Below are positions 25,459-33,790 of a stretch of DNA of 64,000 nt, one piece after another. Position 1 is the first letter of the stretch, and the number at the start of each line of letters is the position of its first letter. The position numbers and the translations under genes are program-made. The DNA lies in NCBI RefSeq assembly GCF_000620785.1, contig NZ_JIAI01000006.1, forward strand, positions 1-64,000. Direction: 5' to 3'. This DNA is from Actinospineispora acaciae DSM 45401 (GTDB lineage: Bacteria > Actinomycetota > Actinomycetes > Mycobacteriales > Pseudonocardiaceae). A model generated the notes under the pieces. The model did not search any database, was not told where the DNA came from, and saw nothing but the letters and a program-made list of their open reading frames with translations.

Positions 25459-26455
25459 AGCGCCGGCCCTGCTCACCAGGGCGCCCACCCTCGCCGCCGT
25501 CGGTCGCGGCCGACCCCGGGTCGGAGCCGCCGGCATCGAGCGCGGCCGTGCCGACCCCGCCGAGCCGGTGGTCCGCCCGGTCGGGTGCTGGGCCGAGCAG
25601 GCCGTCGAATACCGAGTTGATGATGCGTTCCGCGTCGATCGCCATGCTGTCCCGGTATGCCTCCGGCAACGAGTTGAACAGGTCGATCAGTTGCTTTCGG
25701 CCCGCATTGGCCTCGGCGTAGGCGGCGACCACGGCTTCGTTGAGGTCGAGCTTGTCGCGCTGCAGCGCGATGCTCGCCACGGCGGACGGCCCCCCGTCGA
25801 AGTATTCCTTGAGTCGCCTGGCCTCGTTGTCCTCGCCGCGGCCCTTGAGCTCGACGACCTTCTGTTCCCAGTTTTCGTCGCGCATCCGCCTCTCGAATTT
25901 CACGAGGTCCTCGGGAGTGTGTACCTTCACGTTGGCGAGCTCGATGTCCATCCCCTCGATTCGGGGCGGTTCAAGGGCACATGCGGCCCTGATCCTGCGG
26001 TTGGCGACGTCCCGCACGGAATTGATGTCCGATACGGCGTAGTTCATGCCCACGTTGACGAGGGCACTGTCGGTCCGGAGCTGGGCCTCGATGGCCGGGG
26101 CGATGTCGGACAAGCCGGCCGCCGCGACGATCTCCGGGTCGGTGACCAGGCAGCGGAACTCGACCACGAGGGTGAAGTCGTCGGCAGGGCTCTTCGACGG
26201 CACGGTGAGCGGAACCTGCACCGTCCGCGGTCGCACGTCGATGACCGAGACCGCGGTGGACTCGAGGGCAAGGTCCTCCCGGCCGTTGAGGTGGCGTCGT
26301 TCCGGCATCTCGACGTAGCCCTGGGGGGTCGAGAAGACCAGGGTCGTCCCGGGGCGTTGGGTGGGGAGCTCGTCGTGGCCGCGGGTACGCATCAGCATCC
26401 GTCGTTTCGCGGGTGCGAGCGTCGACTCCGACACGACGGGGTACGGCTCTGTCAT
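25445..26455 (-). CDS. SPFH/band-7-like protein
   Basis: 336 residues from ATG 26455, which has AAAGGAAAG upstream; ATG 26476 is in frame but lacks a ribosome site. The middle (V-Q-V-P-L-T-V-P-S-K-S, V-E-F-R-C-L-V-T-D-P-E, I-E-A-Q-L-R-T) and the following helical charged stretch resemble a stomatin/prohibitin (SPFH) domain with its coiled-coil extension. No N-terminal membrane anchor is seen, so membrane association could come from the DUF4407 partner whose gene overlaps this one. The C-terminal 45 residues are Gly/Asp-rich and disordered. Confidence 0.65.
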   Translation of the reverse strand: MTEPYPVVSESTLAPAKRRMLMRTRGHDELPTQRPGTTLVFSTPQGYVEMPERRHLNGREDLALESTAVSVIDVRPRTVQVPLTVPSKSPADDFTLVVEFRCLVTDPEIVAAAGLSDIAPAIEAQLRTDSALVNVGMNYAVSDINSVRDVANRRIRAACALEPPRIEGMDIELANVKVHTPEDLVKFERRMRDENWEQKVVELKGRGEDNEARRLKEYFDGGPSAVASIALQRDKLDLNEAVVAAYAEANAGRKQLIDLFNSLPEAYRDSMAIDAERIINSVFDGLLGPAPDRADHRLGGVGTAALDAGGSDPGSAATDGGEGGRPGEQGRRYDDY

Positions 26456-26484
26456 GACTGATCGCTTTCCTTTCATGATTCTGC

Positions 26485-28827
26485 TTATGAACCGCGGACG
26501 GCGGAAAGCAGGGTCGTCACCAGTACTTGTGCGGGGCGGGTGCCTCGGCGCTCGTCGCTCAACGCGTGGAGCAGATCGTTCGTGCGCAACGAGCGGTGGT
26601 CCGTTGGCATGTTTGCGTGGATGGCGGCGCCGAGACGGGTCACCGACGCCCGGGCCCCGGGCTCCCGCTCCACGGCGCGCAGCGTCTCGGTGAGGGCGTC
26701 GATCGCGTCGGTGCGATGCGGTGCGCTGCACAGCACGTCCGCCCACAGCTCTCCGAGGATCGGCACGTTGTCGGTCTGTTCGACGAGGATCGTCGCCGTC
26801 AACGGCATGTTGTCGGCTCCCCGGGCGGTGAGCAGCGAGACGACGAGCGACCGTGCGGCTCGCGCGACGCGAATGTTCCAGCCGACCTCGAAGGTCTCCT
26901 CCTCGGTGTCGCCGGCGATCGGGGGCGATGCTGGCTGGGCCGCCGTGCCCACGTTGCGCCCTCGGCGTTCCTGAAGCCGGTAGAGGTCGTCGGTGCCGTA
27001 CAGATCCCGGTCGGAGCGGCCGTCGGACGCCCGGCGCCCCTTCGCCGTCGCGCGGTCCAGATGTCCTCGGACGGTGAGGAGGATGTCGGCGGCGTTCTCC
27101 GGGCCGTCCTGCACGGCGGCGGCGAACAGGAACTGGACGGAGAGCCGTGCGACCACGCCGATGCGCTGCGCGCGCAGGGCAAGAAAGCAGAGCCTGCGCA
27201 TGGCCTCCGGCCGGAACTTCAGGCCCAGCGGTCCGCCCAGGGCCGCCGCCGAGGTGACCGCGCGGCTCAGGCCGGCGGCGTTGCCCCACCGCATCGCGGT
27301 TTGAAGGGCGACGGCCGTCATCTCACCCTCGTCCTGGTCGGTGATGAACCACAACACCAGGGCCGCCGTCGCGCGTTCGTGGGCTGTTCCCGCCGCCCAG
27401 CGGTTGAGGAACGACGCATAGACCTCGGCGAAGTCGAGTCGGGCCAGGCCGGCGAGGCTTCGCGAGAGTTGTAACTGGGCGTGCGGAGTCGGATCGGAAG
27501 AAGGGATGTCCACGATCCACTGCCGTAGCGGCTCCCACAACTGGGCGCCGTAGCGTTCGTGCAGCTCCTCCACGACGTAGTCGGCGTATCGCGGCGATCG
27601 AAACCGCACGGTCTTGCCCGAGGGCCAGCCGAAGCTGTCGTCGTGGTCCCTGTCCGAGTCCGGTGTCTCCACATCGACGCGGTCACCCGGGCGACAGAAC
27701 GTGACCAGCGGATGTTCTCGCTTACGCTGCTCGAATCCGCCGGTTCCTTCCCTGCGCTCGGCCCACGTCGCATCGTCCTCCGGGATGGCCAGCCGGTAGA
27801 GGTTCTCCAGACGCAGCTCGAGCAGTGGCTCCGGCTGTACTCCCTGAAAGGCAAGGGCCGCGACGTAGAGGATCTCGCGCTTGCCAGGGCCGCCGTCGAA
27901 CCACTCGTGGACGCTCGTGCGCCCGACCGTCTCGGCGCATTCGAGCGCATCGCCGAGCTGGCCGCCGGCGCGGATTCTCTCGGCGACGGCAAGAATCTCG
28001 CGGGGGCGGTTCATGCCCTGGACGTACGCCCGCGCCCTCTGCCGGGTCTCGGTGTCGATGTCCATGCCTTCGAGCCGGTGATCCAGGATCGCGCTGGGCG
28101 TCGGGGGCCGCAGGGGGAGGGTGAAGCGAGTCAGGTCACGGCCCCGCAGCCGGCTGCCCTGAGTTGTGATCACCAGGTACGCGCCGCTCTTCTGGAGGCA
28201 CTCGGCGAGCCGCTCGACGTCGTAGAACTGGACAGCGGCGTCGGCGGTGTCACCGATGAAGTCCTGGATCAGGTACCCGCGGTCCTCCCTGAAGGTGTTC
28301 TCGGCCAACGTGGCGAGCGAGGAGGCGGGCGACAGCCCGACGAGCTCGGGGTAGGTGCCGTCGGCGCGGAGCCCGACCTCGCGCAGCAGCGCGAGCCCGG
28401 CAGCCTTCTTGCCCGCCCCCTCGTAACCGGTGATGATCAGCAGGTTCTCGGCGCGCAGCGTCCGTGCGCCGTCGTCGAGGTTCCCGGGGCGGACGAACCA
28501 GCGCAGCGCCAGGTCGACGAGGTAGTCAGGGATGCGGCCCGTGGACCGCCGGCTGCGCGCGCCGTCACCGGCCGACTGTCCGAACGCCGTGGGTCCGTTG
28601 TTGTTGACGTCGGAATGGAAGTGATAGCTGAAGTATGTGTTCTGGGCCGACCGGACCTCGTCCGCTCCGATCTCGGTCGGCGGCGCACTCGCTGGATCGT
28701 GGTCGGGCTTCTCGGCCGAGGTGCCCTTCTCGCCCGGCTCGCCATCGACTCGCTGTTCGGGCGCCGAGTCCTCGCTCCGGGGCACCGGGTCGTGGTCGGG
28801 TTCGGGCTCGTCGTGAGGGGTGGTCAT
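26485..28827 (-). CDS. STAND-like NTPase with N-terminal Gly/Asn signalling motif
   Basis: 780 residues from ATG 28827, preceded by GAGGAG. Residues 1-60 are acidic and disordered. Residues about 64-84 carry a short motif (F-H-S-D-V-N-N-N-G-P-T-A-F-G). A P-loop-like G-Y-E-G-A-G-K-K (134-141) lacks the usual Ser/Thr after Lys; Walker B-like Y-L-I-Q-D-F is at 185-190 and a sensor-like A-Y-L-V-I-T-T-Q-G-S-R at 216-226. The rest is helical, as in STAND sensor arms. The short motif is shared with the cyclase-like protein encoded just upstream. Confidence 0.75.
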   Translation of the reverse strand: MTTPHDEPEPDHDPVPRSEDSAPEQRVDGEPGEKGTSAEKPDHDPASAPPTEIGADEVRSAQNTYFSYHFHSDVNNNGPTAFGQSAGDGARSRRSTGRIPDYLVDLALRWFVRPGNLDDGARTLRAENLLIITGYEGAGKKAAGLALLREVGLRADGTYPELVGLSPASSLATLAENTFREDRGYLIQDFIGDTADAAVQFYDVERLAECLQKSGAYLVITTQGSRLRGRDLTRFTLPLRPPTPSAILDHRLEGMDIDTETRQRARAYVQGMNRPREILAVAERIRAGGQLGDALECAETVGRTSVHEWFDGGPGKREILYVAALAFQGVQPEPLLELRLENLYRLAIPEDDATWAERREGTGGFEQRKREHPLVTFCRPGDRVDVETPDSDRDHDDSFGWPSGKTVRFRSPRYADYVVEELHERYGAQLWEPLRQWIVDIPSSDPTPHAQLQLSRSLAGLARLDFAEVYASFLNRWAAGTAHERATAALVLWFITDQDEGEMTAVALQTAMRWGNAAGLSRAVTSAAALGGPLGLKFRPEAMRRLCFLALRAQRIGVVARLSVQFLFAAAVQDGPENAADILLTVRGHLDRATAKGRRASDGRSDRDLYGTDDLYRLQERRGRNVGTAAQPASPPIAGDTEEETFEVGWNIRVARAARSLVVSLLTARGADNMPLTATILVEQTDNVPILGELWADVLCSAPHRTDAIDALTETLRAVEREPGARASVTRLGAAIHANMPTDHRSLRTNDLLHALSDERRGTRPAQVLVTTLLSAVRGS

Positions 28828-28837
28828 CGGGCGCTCC

Positions 28838-29548
28838 TCAGTACCGAGGGCCGAACGTCGTATGGTCACCGCTGTTGGTCACGGGGCCATGGAAGACATA
28901 GCTCGCCGAGGACTCCGAGGGAGGGGCGGAGGCGGCGCCGGTCTCGGGAGCGGTGTCGACCGACTCGGCCGGCGCGACCCACATCCAGGCGTGGCCGGTG
29001 AACTCCTTCTCGGCCACCCGAACCTTCCGGAAATCACGTGGCTGGAGCGTCGTGTGCCCGGGGGCGATGTTGTCGAGGAAGATGCCCTCCGAGACGATGA
29101 GAGCGAGCGCCGACCGTGCGTTGTCCGCCAGCGCCGTGCGCAAGGGCGCACTGTCGAGCAGCCGAACTGTCTGGACCGGGGTCGGCCCCGCGAAGCCGGT
29201 CGCCGTGCGGGAAAGGCGGCCATAATGCACGGACATCCGCAGTCGAAGGCGTGCGCTCTCGATTCGATCGGCGTTGAACCGTCGCAGTTCCGTCACTATG
29301 TGGCGTACCAGGTCGTCGACCACGCGGGCTTCGTTCTCGTGCTCGGGAAGCACAGAGACTTCGCCATCGCCGGTATGCTGAACAATCCACGAGGCACGGT
29401 CCAAATGTGCGTTCGCCGTCGCGGCCTTCATGATCGATTCGATAGCTTTCTGAAACGTGACTTGCCGCTGATCGCCTGCGGAACTGTATCCGCATGCGTC
29501 GATCGCGAGGCAAATTCGGCGCACGTTCGACGGGGCTTCTTCGGTCAT
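28838..29548 (-). CDS. Nucleotide-cyclase homology protein with C-terminal Gly/Asn signalling motif
   Basis: 236 residues. The fold pattern is that of class III nucleotide cyclases: metal-binding Asp17 (L-A-I-D-A-C-G-Y), Asp61 (H-T-G-D-G-E-V), an M-S-V-H-Y-G strand near 105-110 and G-P-T-P-V-Q-T-V-R-L near 121-130, where the usual Asn is Gln while Arg129 is retained. Cyclase activity is therefore possible but unproven. A disordered linker leads to F-H-G-P-V-T-N-S-G-D-H-T-T-F-G (219-233), matched in the NTPase gene 10 bp downstream. A Crp-like gene is upstream. Confidence 0.75.
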   Translation of the reverse strand: MTEEAPSNVRRICLAIDACGYSSAGDQRQVTFQKAIESIMKAATANAHLDRASWIVQHTGDGEVSVLPEHENEARVVDDLVRHIVTELRRFNADRIESARLRLRMSVHYGRLSRTATGFAGPTPVQTVRLLDSAPLRTALADNARSALALIVSEGIFLDNIAPGHTTLQPRDFRKVRVAEKEFTGHAWMWVAPAESVDTAPETGAASAPPSESSASYVFHGPVTNSGDHTTFGPRY

Positions 29549-29605
29549 CGGGTACCTTTCGTCTTTCGCGTAGGAAGAAGCTACGGTCCCTGAGGTGGTT
29601 CGAAC

Positions 29606-29621
29606 CCCGCACCGGTGCGGG
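29606..29621. promoter_or_regulatory. 16-bp perfect palindrome between Crp-like and cyclase-like genes
   Basis: CCCGCACC-GGTGCGGG lies in the 87-bp gap between the Crp-like stop and the cyclase-like start. It could be an operator for the operon or an RNA hairpin; there is no following T-run, so a rho-independent terminator is unlikely. Confidence 0.45.
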
Positions 29622-29635
29622 CTTGGCGGAGGTGA

Positions 29636-30319
29636 CTACGTCGCCGCGAGTCCGCCCCAGTCGAGCACCTCGATGCGGCCGTAGCGGCAGCAGATGACGC
29701 GGTCCTCCTGGAGCCGTTGGACTTCTTTCTCGACGCTGCGCAGGCTGACCCCGGCCATCGAGGCGATCTCGGGTTGGGTCAGGGGTACGTCCGTGCGGAC
29801 GCCCGGCCGGCCGCCGTAGACACGGGCCAGTTCGAGGAGGATCCGACGGACCCTGGCCGGCGGGCCGAGCGTCGACAGCTCCACCCGGCGGTCGTTCGCC
29901 CAGCGCAGCCGTTCGCCTTGCATCCGGCCGACCTCGATCGCGGCGGTCGGGCTCCCCCGCAGATACGCGACGAACGTCGGTCGCGTGAGCACCCGCACTC
30001 GGACCGCGGAACAGGCGGTCGCCGTCGCCGAACGCGGTCGTTCGTCCAACGCGCTGAGTTCGCCAATGATGTCCCCGGGCGTTCGAATGGCGAGTAGCGC
30101 CGTCTCCCCTTCTTCGGTGTCCACGGTGATCTTCACGTAGCCGGTGAGGATGACGAAGACCTCGCCACCGGTCTCGCCTGCCCGAATAATGGGCTGGGCG
30201 GGAGCAAGATCGACAGATGTGCCTATGCGAAGCAGTCCGGCCCGGTCGGAGGCCGACAATCGGCCGAGCAAGGAGTCGGGGCGCCAGGTAGAAGGAGCCG
30301 ACTCGTCACGCCTCGACAT
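29636..30319 (-). CDS. Crp/Fnr-family transcriptional regulator
   Basis: 227 residues from ATG 30319, preceded by GGGGAA; an upstream in-frame extension has no ribosome site. Residues about 20-130 are a cNMP-binding-like beta-barrel (G-G-E-V-F-V-I-L-T-G-Y-V-K-I, G-D-I-I-G-E-L-S-A-L-D-E-R-P-R-S-A-T-A), retaining the G-E-L and R-S-A-T residues of a phosphate-binding cassette. The C-terminal HTH reads L-T-Q-P-E-I-A-S-M-A-G-V-S-L-R-S-V-E-K-E. Placed upstream of the cyclase-like gene on the same strand, it could sense that protein's nucleotide product. Confidence 0.93.
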   Translation of the reverse strand: MSRRDESAPSTWRPDSLLGRLSASDRAGLLRIGTSVDLAPAQPIIRAGETGGEVFVILTGYVKITVDTEEGETALLAIRTPGDIIGELSALDERPRSATATACSAVRVRVLTRPTFVAYLRGSPTAAIEVGRMQGERLRWANDRRVELSTLGPPARVRRILLELARVYGGRPGVRTDVPLTQPEIASMAGVSLRSVEKEVQRLQEDRVICCRYGRIEVLDWGGLAAT

Positions 30320-30364
30320 CGGGTTCCCCTTGCGTGGAGGCTCAACTACTAGAACCGCTCGGCT

Positions 30365-30370
30365 GTTATA
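30365..30370 (-). promoter_or_regulatory. Putative -10 box (TATAAC) of the Crp/cyclase/NTPase operon
   Basis: On the minus strand TATAAC stands about 46 bp before the Crp-like ATG, in a short AT-rich patch. No convincing -35 box is present. The rest of 30320-30530 shows no gene. Confidence 0.4.
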
Positions 30371-30530
30371 CACTAAATGGTGCTCGGGCGCCATACGCGC
30401 TGATCAGTTGCCTTGGCGGCGCACGGCAGCGGGCGCAATTGCCGAAAATGGCTAGCGAAGATCGCGGCCGAAGACAGGGGCCCTTCGACAATACTGACAG
30501 CTATCCACATGATCGTCGGCGTGTTCCGGC

Positions 30531-30753
30531 CTAGATGATCGATCCCTTGGACGTGGTCGACGGTGCTGTTGATCTCGGCGTGACAGGCTGGCCGTGGCCG
30601 GGGTGCGCGGTTACGTACGGTGATATCCGCGATCCACGGCGGTGGCGTTTGCGATCAGCGGGACGTCTGGGCTACCCGGGTACGGACGGAACAGCTGTCA
30701 GATCCCGTTGATCTTGTCATCACCGCACCACCTTCACGGAATCGATCATCTAG
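30531..30753. mobile_element. MITE-like element, 223 bp, with terminal inverted repeats and CTAG ends
   Basis: The two ends read inward CTAGATGATCGATCCC and (reverse complement) CTAGATGATCGATTCC, continuing as imperfect inverted repeats to about 23 bp beyond CTAG (19 of 23 identical). CTAG at both ends could be a YTAR-type target duplication, as made by IS5-group transposases. The 180-bp interior has no ORF. The right end supplies the TAG stop codon of the MmgE/PrpD gene ending at 30750. Confidence 0.65.
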
Positions 30754-32159
30754 TGCCCGGCGGCGAGTGCGTCCAGGAGCGGGCGTACGGAGTCCGCCCG
30801 GTCCAGGGCCAGCGCGGCGTCGGCCACGGTGAGGGCGCCGGGCCAGTCGGGCAGCGCGAACTCGGCGCAGGCCAGGAACTTCTCGGTGATGTCCGAGGCG
30901 GACATGGGGGCGGTCGGGTGTCCGGGCGTGACGGTGACGTGCCTGGTCACGCGGGTGCCGTCGCGCAGGGCCACGGTGACCTGACCGGGCATCGGCAGCG
31001 CGCCCCGCCGGCCGGCCGCGGCGTCGTCCAGCTCGGCGCGGATGTCGACCCGGGTGGCCAGCTCCAGCACCCGCTCGTCACGCAGCGCGTCCGGGGTGAA
31101 CTGCTCCAGGCCGACCCGCCCGTGCACGGCCGCCGCCGCGAGGATGTAGGGCATGCTGAACTGCGCGGCCGCCTGGCTGTCCGGGCGGCACCGGTCCGGG
31201 CCGGGGGCGCAGGTCAGGTCGTAGGCCTCGCGGTCGGTGACGGTCACCTCGATGCGATCGATCCGCTGGAAGGTGGCGCCCAGCTCCCGCATCGCCTCAC
31301 ACGTGGCCGCGATCGAGGTGTGGGCGAACTTGCAGCACGGGTAGAGCGGCTTGACGCTGGTGGAGAGCAGGTGCCAGGTCGAGCCGAGGCCTGAAGTGAT
31401 CACCTCGGGGTCGTACTCGCCGCGGTGCGTGGTGAAGTAGTAGCCGAACCGGCCCTCCAGCACGTCGACCAGCGGGCTCGCCCCGGTGATGCCCCGGCCG
31501 GCCAGCGTCACCGCCAGCGCGCCGGCGTGCGCGGACATGCCCTGGCCGATGCCGACCATGTGGGTGCCGGCGAGGTAGCCCTGCTGCTTGCCGCACAGCA
31601 TGCCCAGCGCGATGCCCATGGCATGCCGGGTGCGCTCGTGCGACAGACCGAGCAGGCGGGCGGCGGCGAGCGTGGCGCCGAACGTGCCGCACTCGTAGGT
31701 CCGCGACGCCCCGGTGGTGGTGAAGGTCAGCCGGGGCGCCAGCGCCAGCCGGCACACCGCCTCCATGCCCACCGCCAGCGCGTCGACCAGTGACGGGCCA
31801 CTGACCTCGCCGCCGACGGACTCCGCGACGGCCAGCGCGACCGGCACCACGCTCGCGCTGACGTGGCAGAACGCGTGTTCCAGCACGTCGTCGAGGTCCC
31901 ACACCCGTGCACAGGTGGCGTTCGCGAGGGCGGCCAGGTGCAGCGGCACCCGCTGGCCGGTGGCGAACACGGTGGCCTCCGGGCGCCCGCCCCAGTAGGT
32001 CACCAGGTCCAGCAGCTCGCGCGCGCCGCCGGCGTTCGCCCCGGCCAACTGCACGCCCAGGGTGTCCAGCAGCGCCAGCCGCACCCGGGTGCCGACCTCG
32101 TCGGGGAGGCCACCCGGAGTGTGCAGCGCCCAGTCGATCAGCGTGTCGGTGGTGTTCAT
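30750..32159 (-). CDS. MmgE/PrpD-family protein (second copy)
   Basis: 469 residues with the family pattern: V-R-L-A-L-L-D-T-L-G-V near the start, A-R-V-W-D-L-D-D-V-L-E-H, M-G-I-A-L-G-M-L and K-P-L-Y-P-C-C-K-F-A-H-T. MmgE/PrpD members include 2-methylcitrate dehydratase and cis-aconitate decarboxylase. The ATG overlaps the HyuB stop (ATGA), so it is the last gene of the six-gene catabolic operon. Its stop codon TAG comes from the end of the adjacent MITE-like element, so the original C-terminus may have been longer or different. Confidence 0.9.
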   Translation of the reverse strand: MNTTDTLIDWALHTPGGLPDEVGTRVRLALLDTLGVQLAGANAGGARELLDLVTYWGGRPEATVFATGQRVPLHLAALANATCARVWDLDDVLEHAFCHVSASVVPVALAVAESVGGEVSGPSLVDALAVGMEAVCRLALAPRLTFTTTGASRTYECGTFGATLAAARLLGLSHERTRHAMGIALGMLCGKQQGYLAGTHMVGIGQGMSAHAGALAVTLAGRGITGASPLVDVLEGRFGYYFTTHRGEYDPEVITSGLGSTWHLLSTSVKPLYPCCKFAHTSIAATCEAMRELGATFQRIDRIEVTVTDREAYDLTCAPGPDRCRPDSQAAAQFSMPYILAAAAVHGRVGLEQFTPDALRDERVLELATRVDIRAELDDAAAGRRGALPMPGQVTVALRDGTRVTRHVTVTPGHPTAPMSASDITEKFLACAEFALPDWPGALTVADAALALDRADSVRPLLDALAAGH

Positions 32160-33790
32160 GAGGTGACCAGCCCGTCGGCGATGTCGGCGGCGACGCTGTC
32201 CGGGTCGCGCGAGGCGGGGTCGCCGTAGCCACCGCCGCCCGGCAGGTTGAACGCGAGCACGTCGCCGGGGCCCAGCGCGACCTGGTTGCCGATGTCGATC
32301 CGCCGGCCGTTCAGCTCGACGGTCGCCTCCGCCGCGCCGCAACCGCCGAGCACGCCGCGCACCGGCACGCCCAGCCGTCCGCCGCGCACCCCGGCCAGCA
32401 CCGTGCCGCGCGGGCCGAGGTCGCCGTCCAGCACCTCGATCTCCACCCGCTGGCCCAGCCCGCCCCGGTGCCGCCCGGCCCCGCCCGAGTCGGGCAGCAG
32501 CGACTTCTGCCTGATCAGCAGCGGGGACTCGTTCTCGATCACCTCGACGGGGACGTTCGCGCAGTTGGCCGGGAAGGAGATGCAGCTCAGCCCGTCCCGG
32601 TCGGCCATCGCGCCCATGCCGCCGTGCATGGTCACGATGGTGAAGAACGTGGAGCCGTCCGCGCGCTCGCCGACCAGGTTGCAGTACGCCAGCGGGGTGG
32701 CGCCGCTGGAGGCCAGGATGCGGTCCGGGATCAGCGGGCCCATCGCGTCCATGATCAGCTCCGGCAGGTGGTGGGCGATCATGGTGCGGCCCCAGGTGGC
32801 GGCCGGGCGGCGCGGGTTGAGCACGCTGCCCTCCGGCGCGGTGATCACCACCGGGCGCATGCAGCCGCCGTTGTTCGGGACCAGCGGGTCGAGCAGGCAC
32901 TTGAGGATGTAGAAGGCGTACGAGCGGGTCATGTTCAGCGTGCAGTTGATCGCCCGGGGGACCTGCTCGGAGGTGCCGGTGAAGTCCAGCGTCAGCTCGT
33001 CGCCTGCGATGGTCAGCGCGAGGCGGACCAGCACCGGTTCGGGCAGCCCGGGGATCGTCATGGAGATCTCCCGCCGCGCGGTGCCGTCGGGCAGGGTGGC
33101 GATCGCGGCGCGCATGCTGGCCTCGGAGCGGGCGGTGATCTCCGCGCCCAGCGTCGTCAGCTCGGTGCGGCCGGTCGTTTCCAAGAATTCGATCACTCGG
33201 CGCGTCATCAAAGCGTTCGCCGACACCTGCGCGCGCAGGTCGCCGATGACCTTGTCCGGCTCGCGCACGTTCGCCCTGATGAACTCGAACACCGGCTCGA
33301 CCGGCTCGCCGGCGGCGTAGAGCTTGGTGAGCGGGATCTTCAGGCCCTCCTCGTACATGTCTCGGCTCTCGATGGTGGCGTGCCGGCCGCCGACGTTGAG
33401 GTGGTGCGCCGAGCAGACCACGTAGCCGACCACGCTGTCGTCGAGGAAGACGGGGGACAGGACCGTGATGTCGATCAGGTGGCCGCTGGCCAGCCACGGG
33501 TCGTTGAGCACCAGCACGTCGCCGGGGCGCAGCGTGTCGGTGGGGTACTCGGCCATCACGTTGGGCACGGTGTAGGGCAGCACGCCGAGCATGCCGGGGG
33601 TCGACCGGGCGGACTGCACGAGCATCGTCCCGGTGCCGTCGAAGATCACGCAGGCGTAGTCCAGGAAGTCCCGGATGACGCTGGAGAACGACGCCCGCAC
33701 CAGCGCGGTGGCCGACTCGTCGGCGATGCTCAGCAGTCGCCGCCATGCGGTCTCCACGGCGACCGGGCTCGGTGACGACACGAGGCTCAC
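32156..33790 (-). CDS. hyuB: Hydantoinase B/oxoprolinase-family protein (HyuB)
   Basis: 544 residues from GTG 33790, overlapping the HyuA stop (GTGA). Family motifs include R-A-S-F-S-S-V-I-R-D-F-L-D-Y-A near the start, D-V-L-V-L-N-D-P-W-L-A-S-G-H-L-I-D, S-A-H-H-L-N-V-G-G and the glycine-rich G-G-G-G-Y-G-D-P end. HyuA/HyuB form ATP-dependent hydrolases of cyclic amides: hydantoins, 5-oxoproline, caprolactam, and, in related carboxylases, acetone or acetophenone. The substrate here is unknown. Confidence 0.93.
   Translation of the reverse strand: MSLVSSPSPVAVETAWRRLLSIADESATALVRASFSSVIRDFLDYACVIFDGTGTMLVQSARSTPGMLGVLPYTVPNVMAEYPTDTLRPGDVLVLNDPWLASGHLIDITVLSPVFLDDSVVGYVVCSAHHLNVGGRHATIESRDMYEEGLKIPLTKLYAAGEPVEPVFEFIRANVREPDKVIGDLRAQVSANALMTRRVIEFLETTGRTELTTLGAEITARSEASMRAAIATLPDGTARREISMTIPGLPEPVLVRLALTIAGDELTLDFTGTSEQVPRAINCTLNMTRSYAFYILKCLLDPLVPNNGGCMRPVVITAPEGSVLNPRRPAATWGRTMIAHHLPELIMDAMGPLIPDRILASSGATPLAYCNLVGERADGSTFFTIVTMHGGMGAMADRDGLSCISFPANCANVPVEVIENESPLLIRQKSLLPDSGGAGRHRGGLGQRVEIEVLDGDLGPRGTVLAGVRGGRLGVPVRGVLGGCGAAEATVELNGRRIDIGNQVALGPGDVLAFNLPGGGGYGDPASRDPDSVAADIADGLVTS

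Noticed and set aside
29597..29606. GGTTCGAACC resembling a tRNA T loop near the Crp-like gene
   Set aside because: No acceptor, D or anticodon stems can be formed around it; treated as a palindrome only, so no tRNA or attachment site is claimed.
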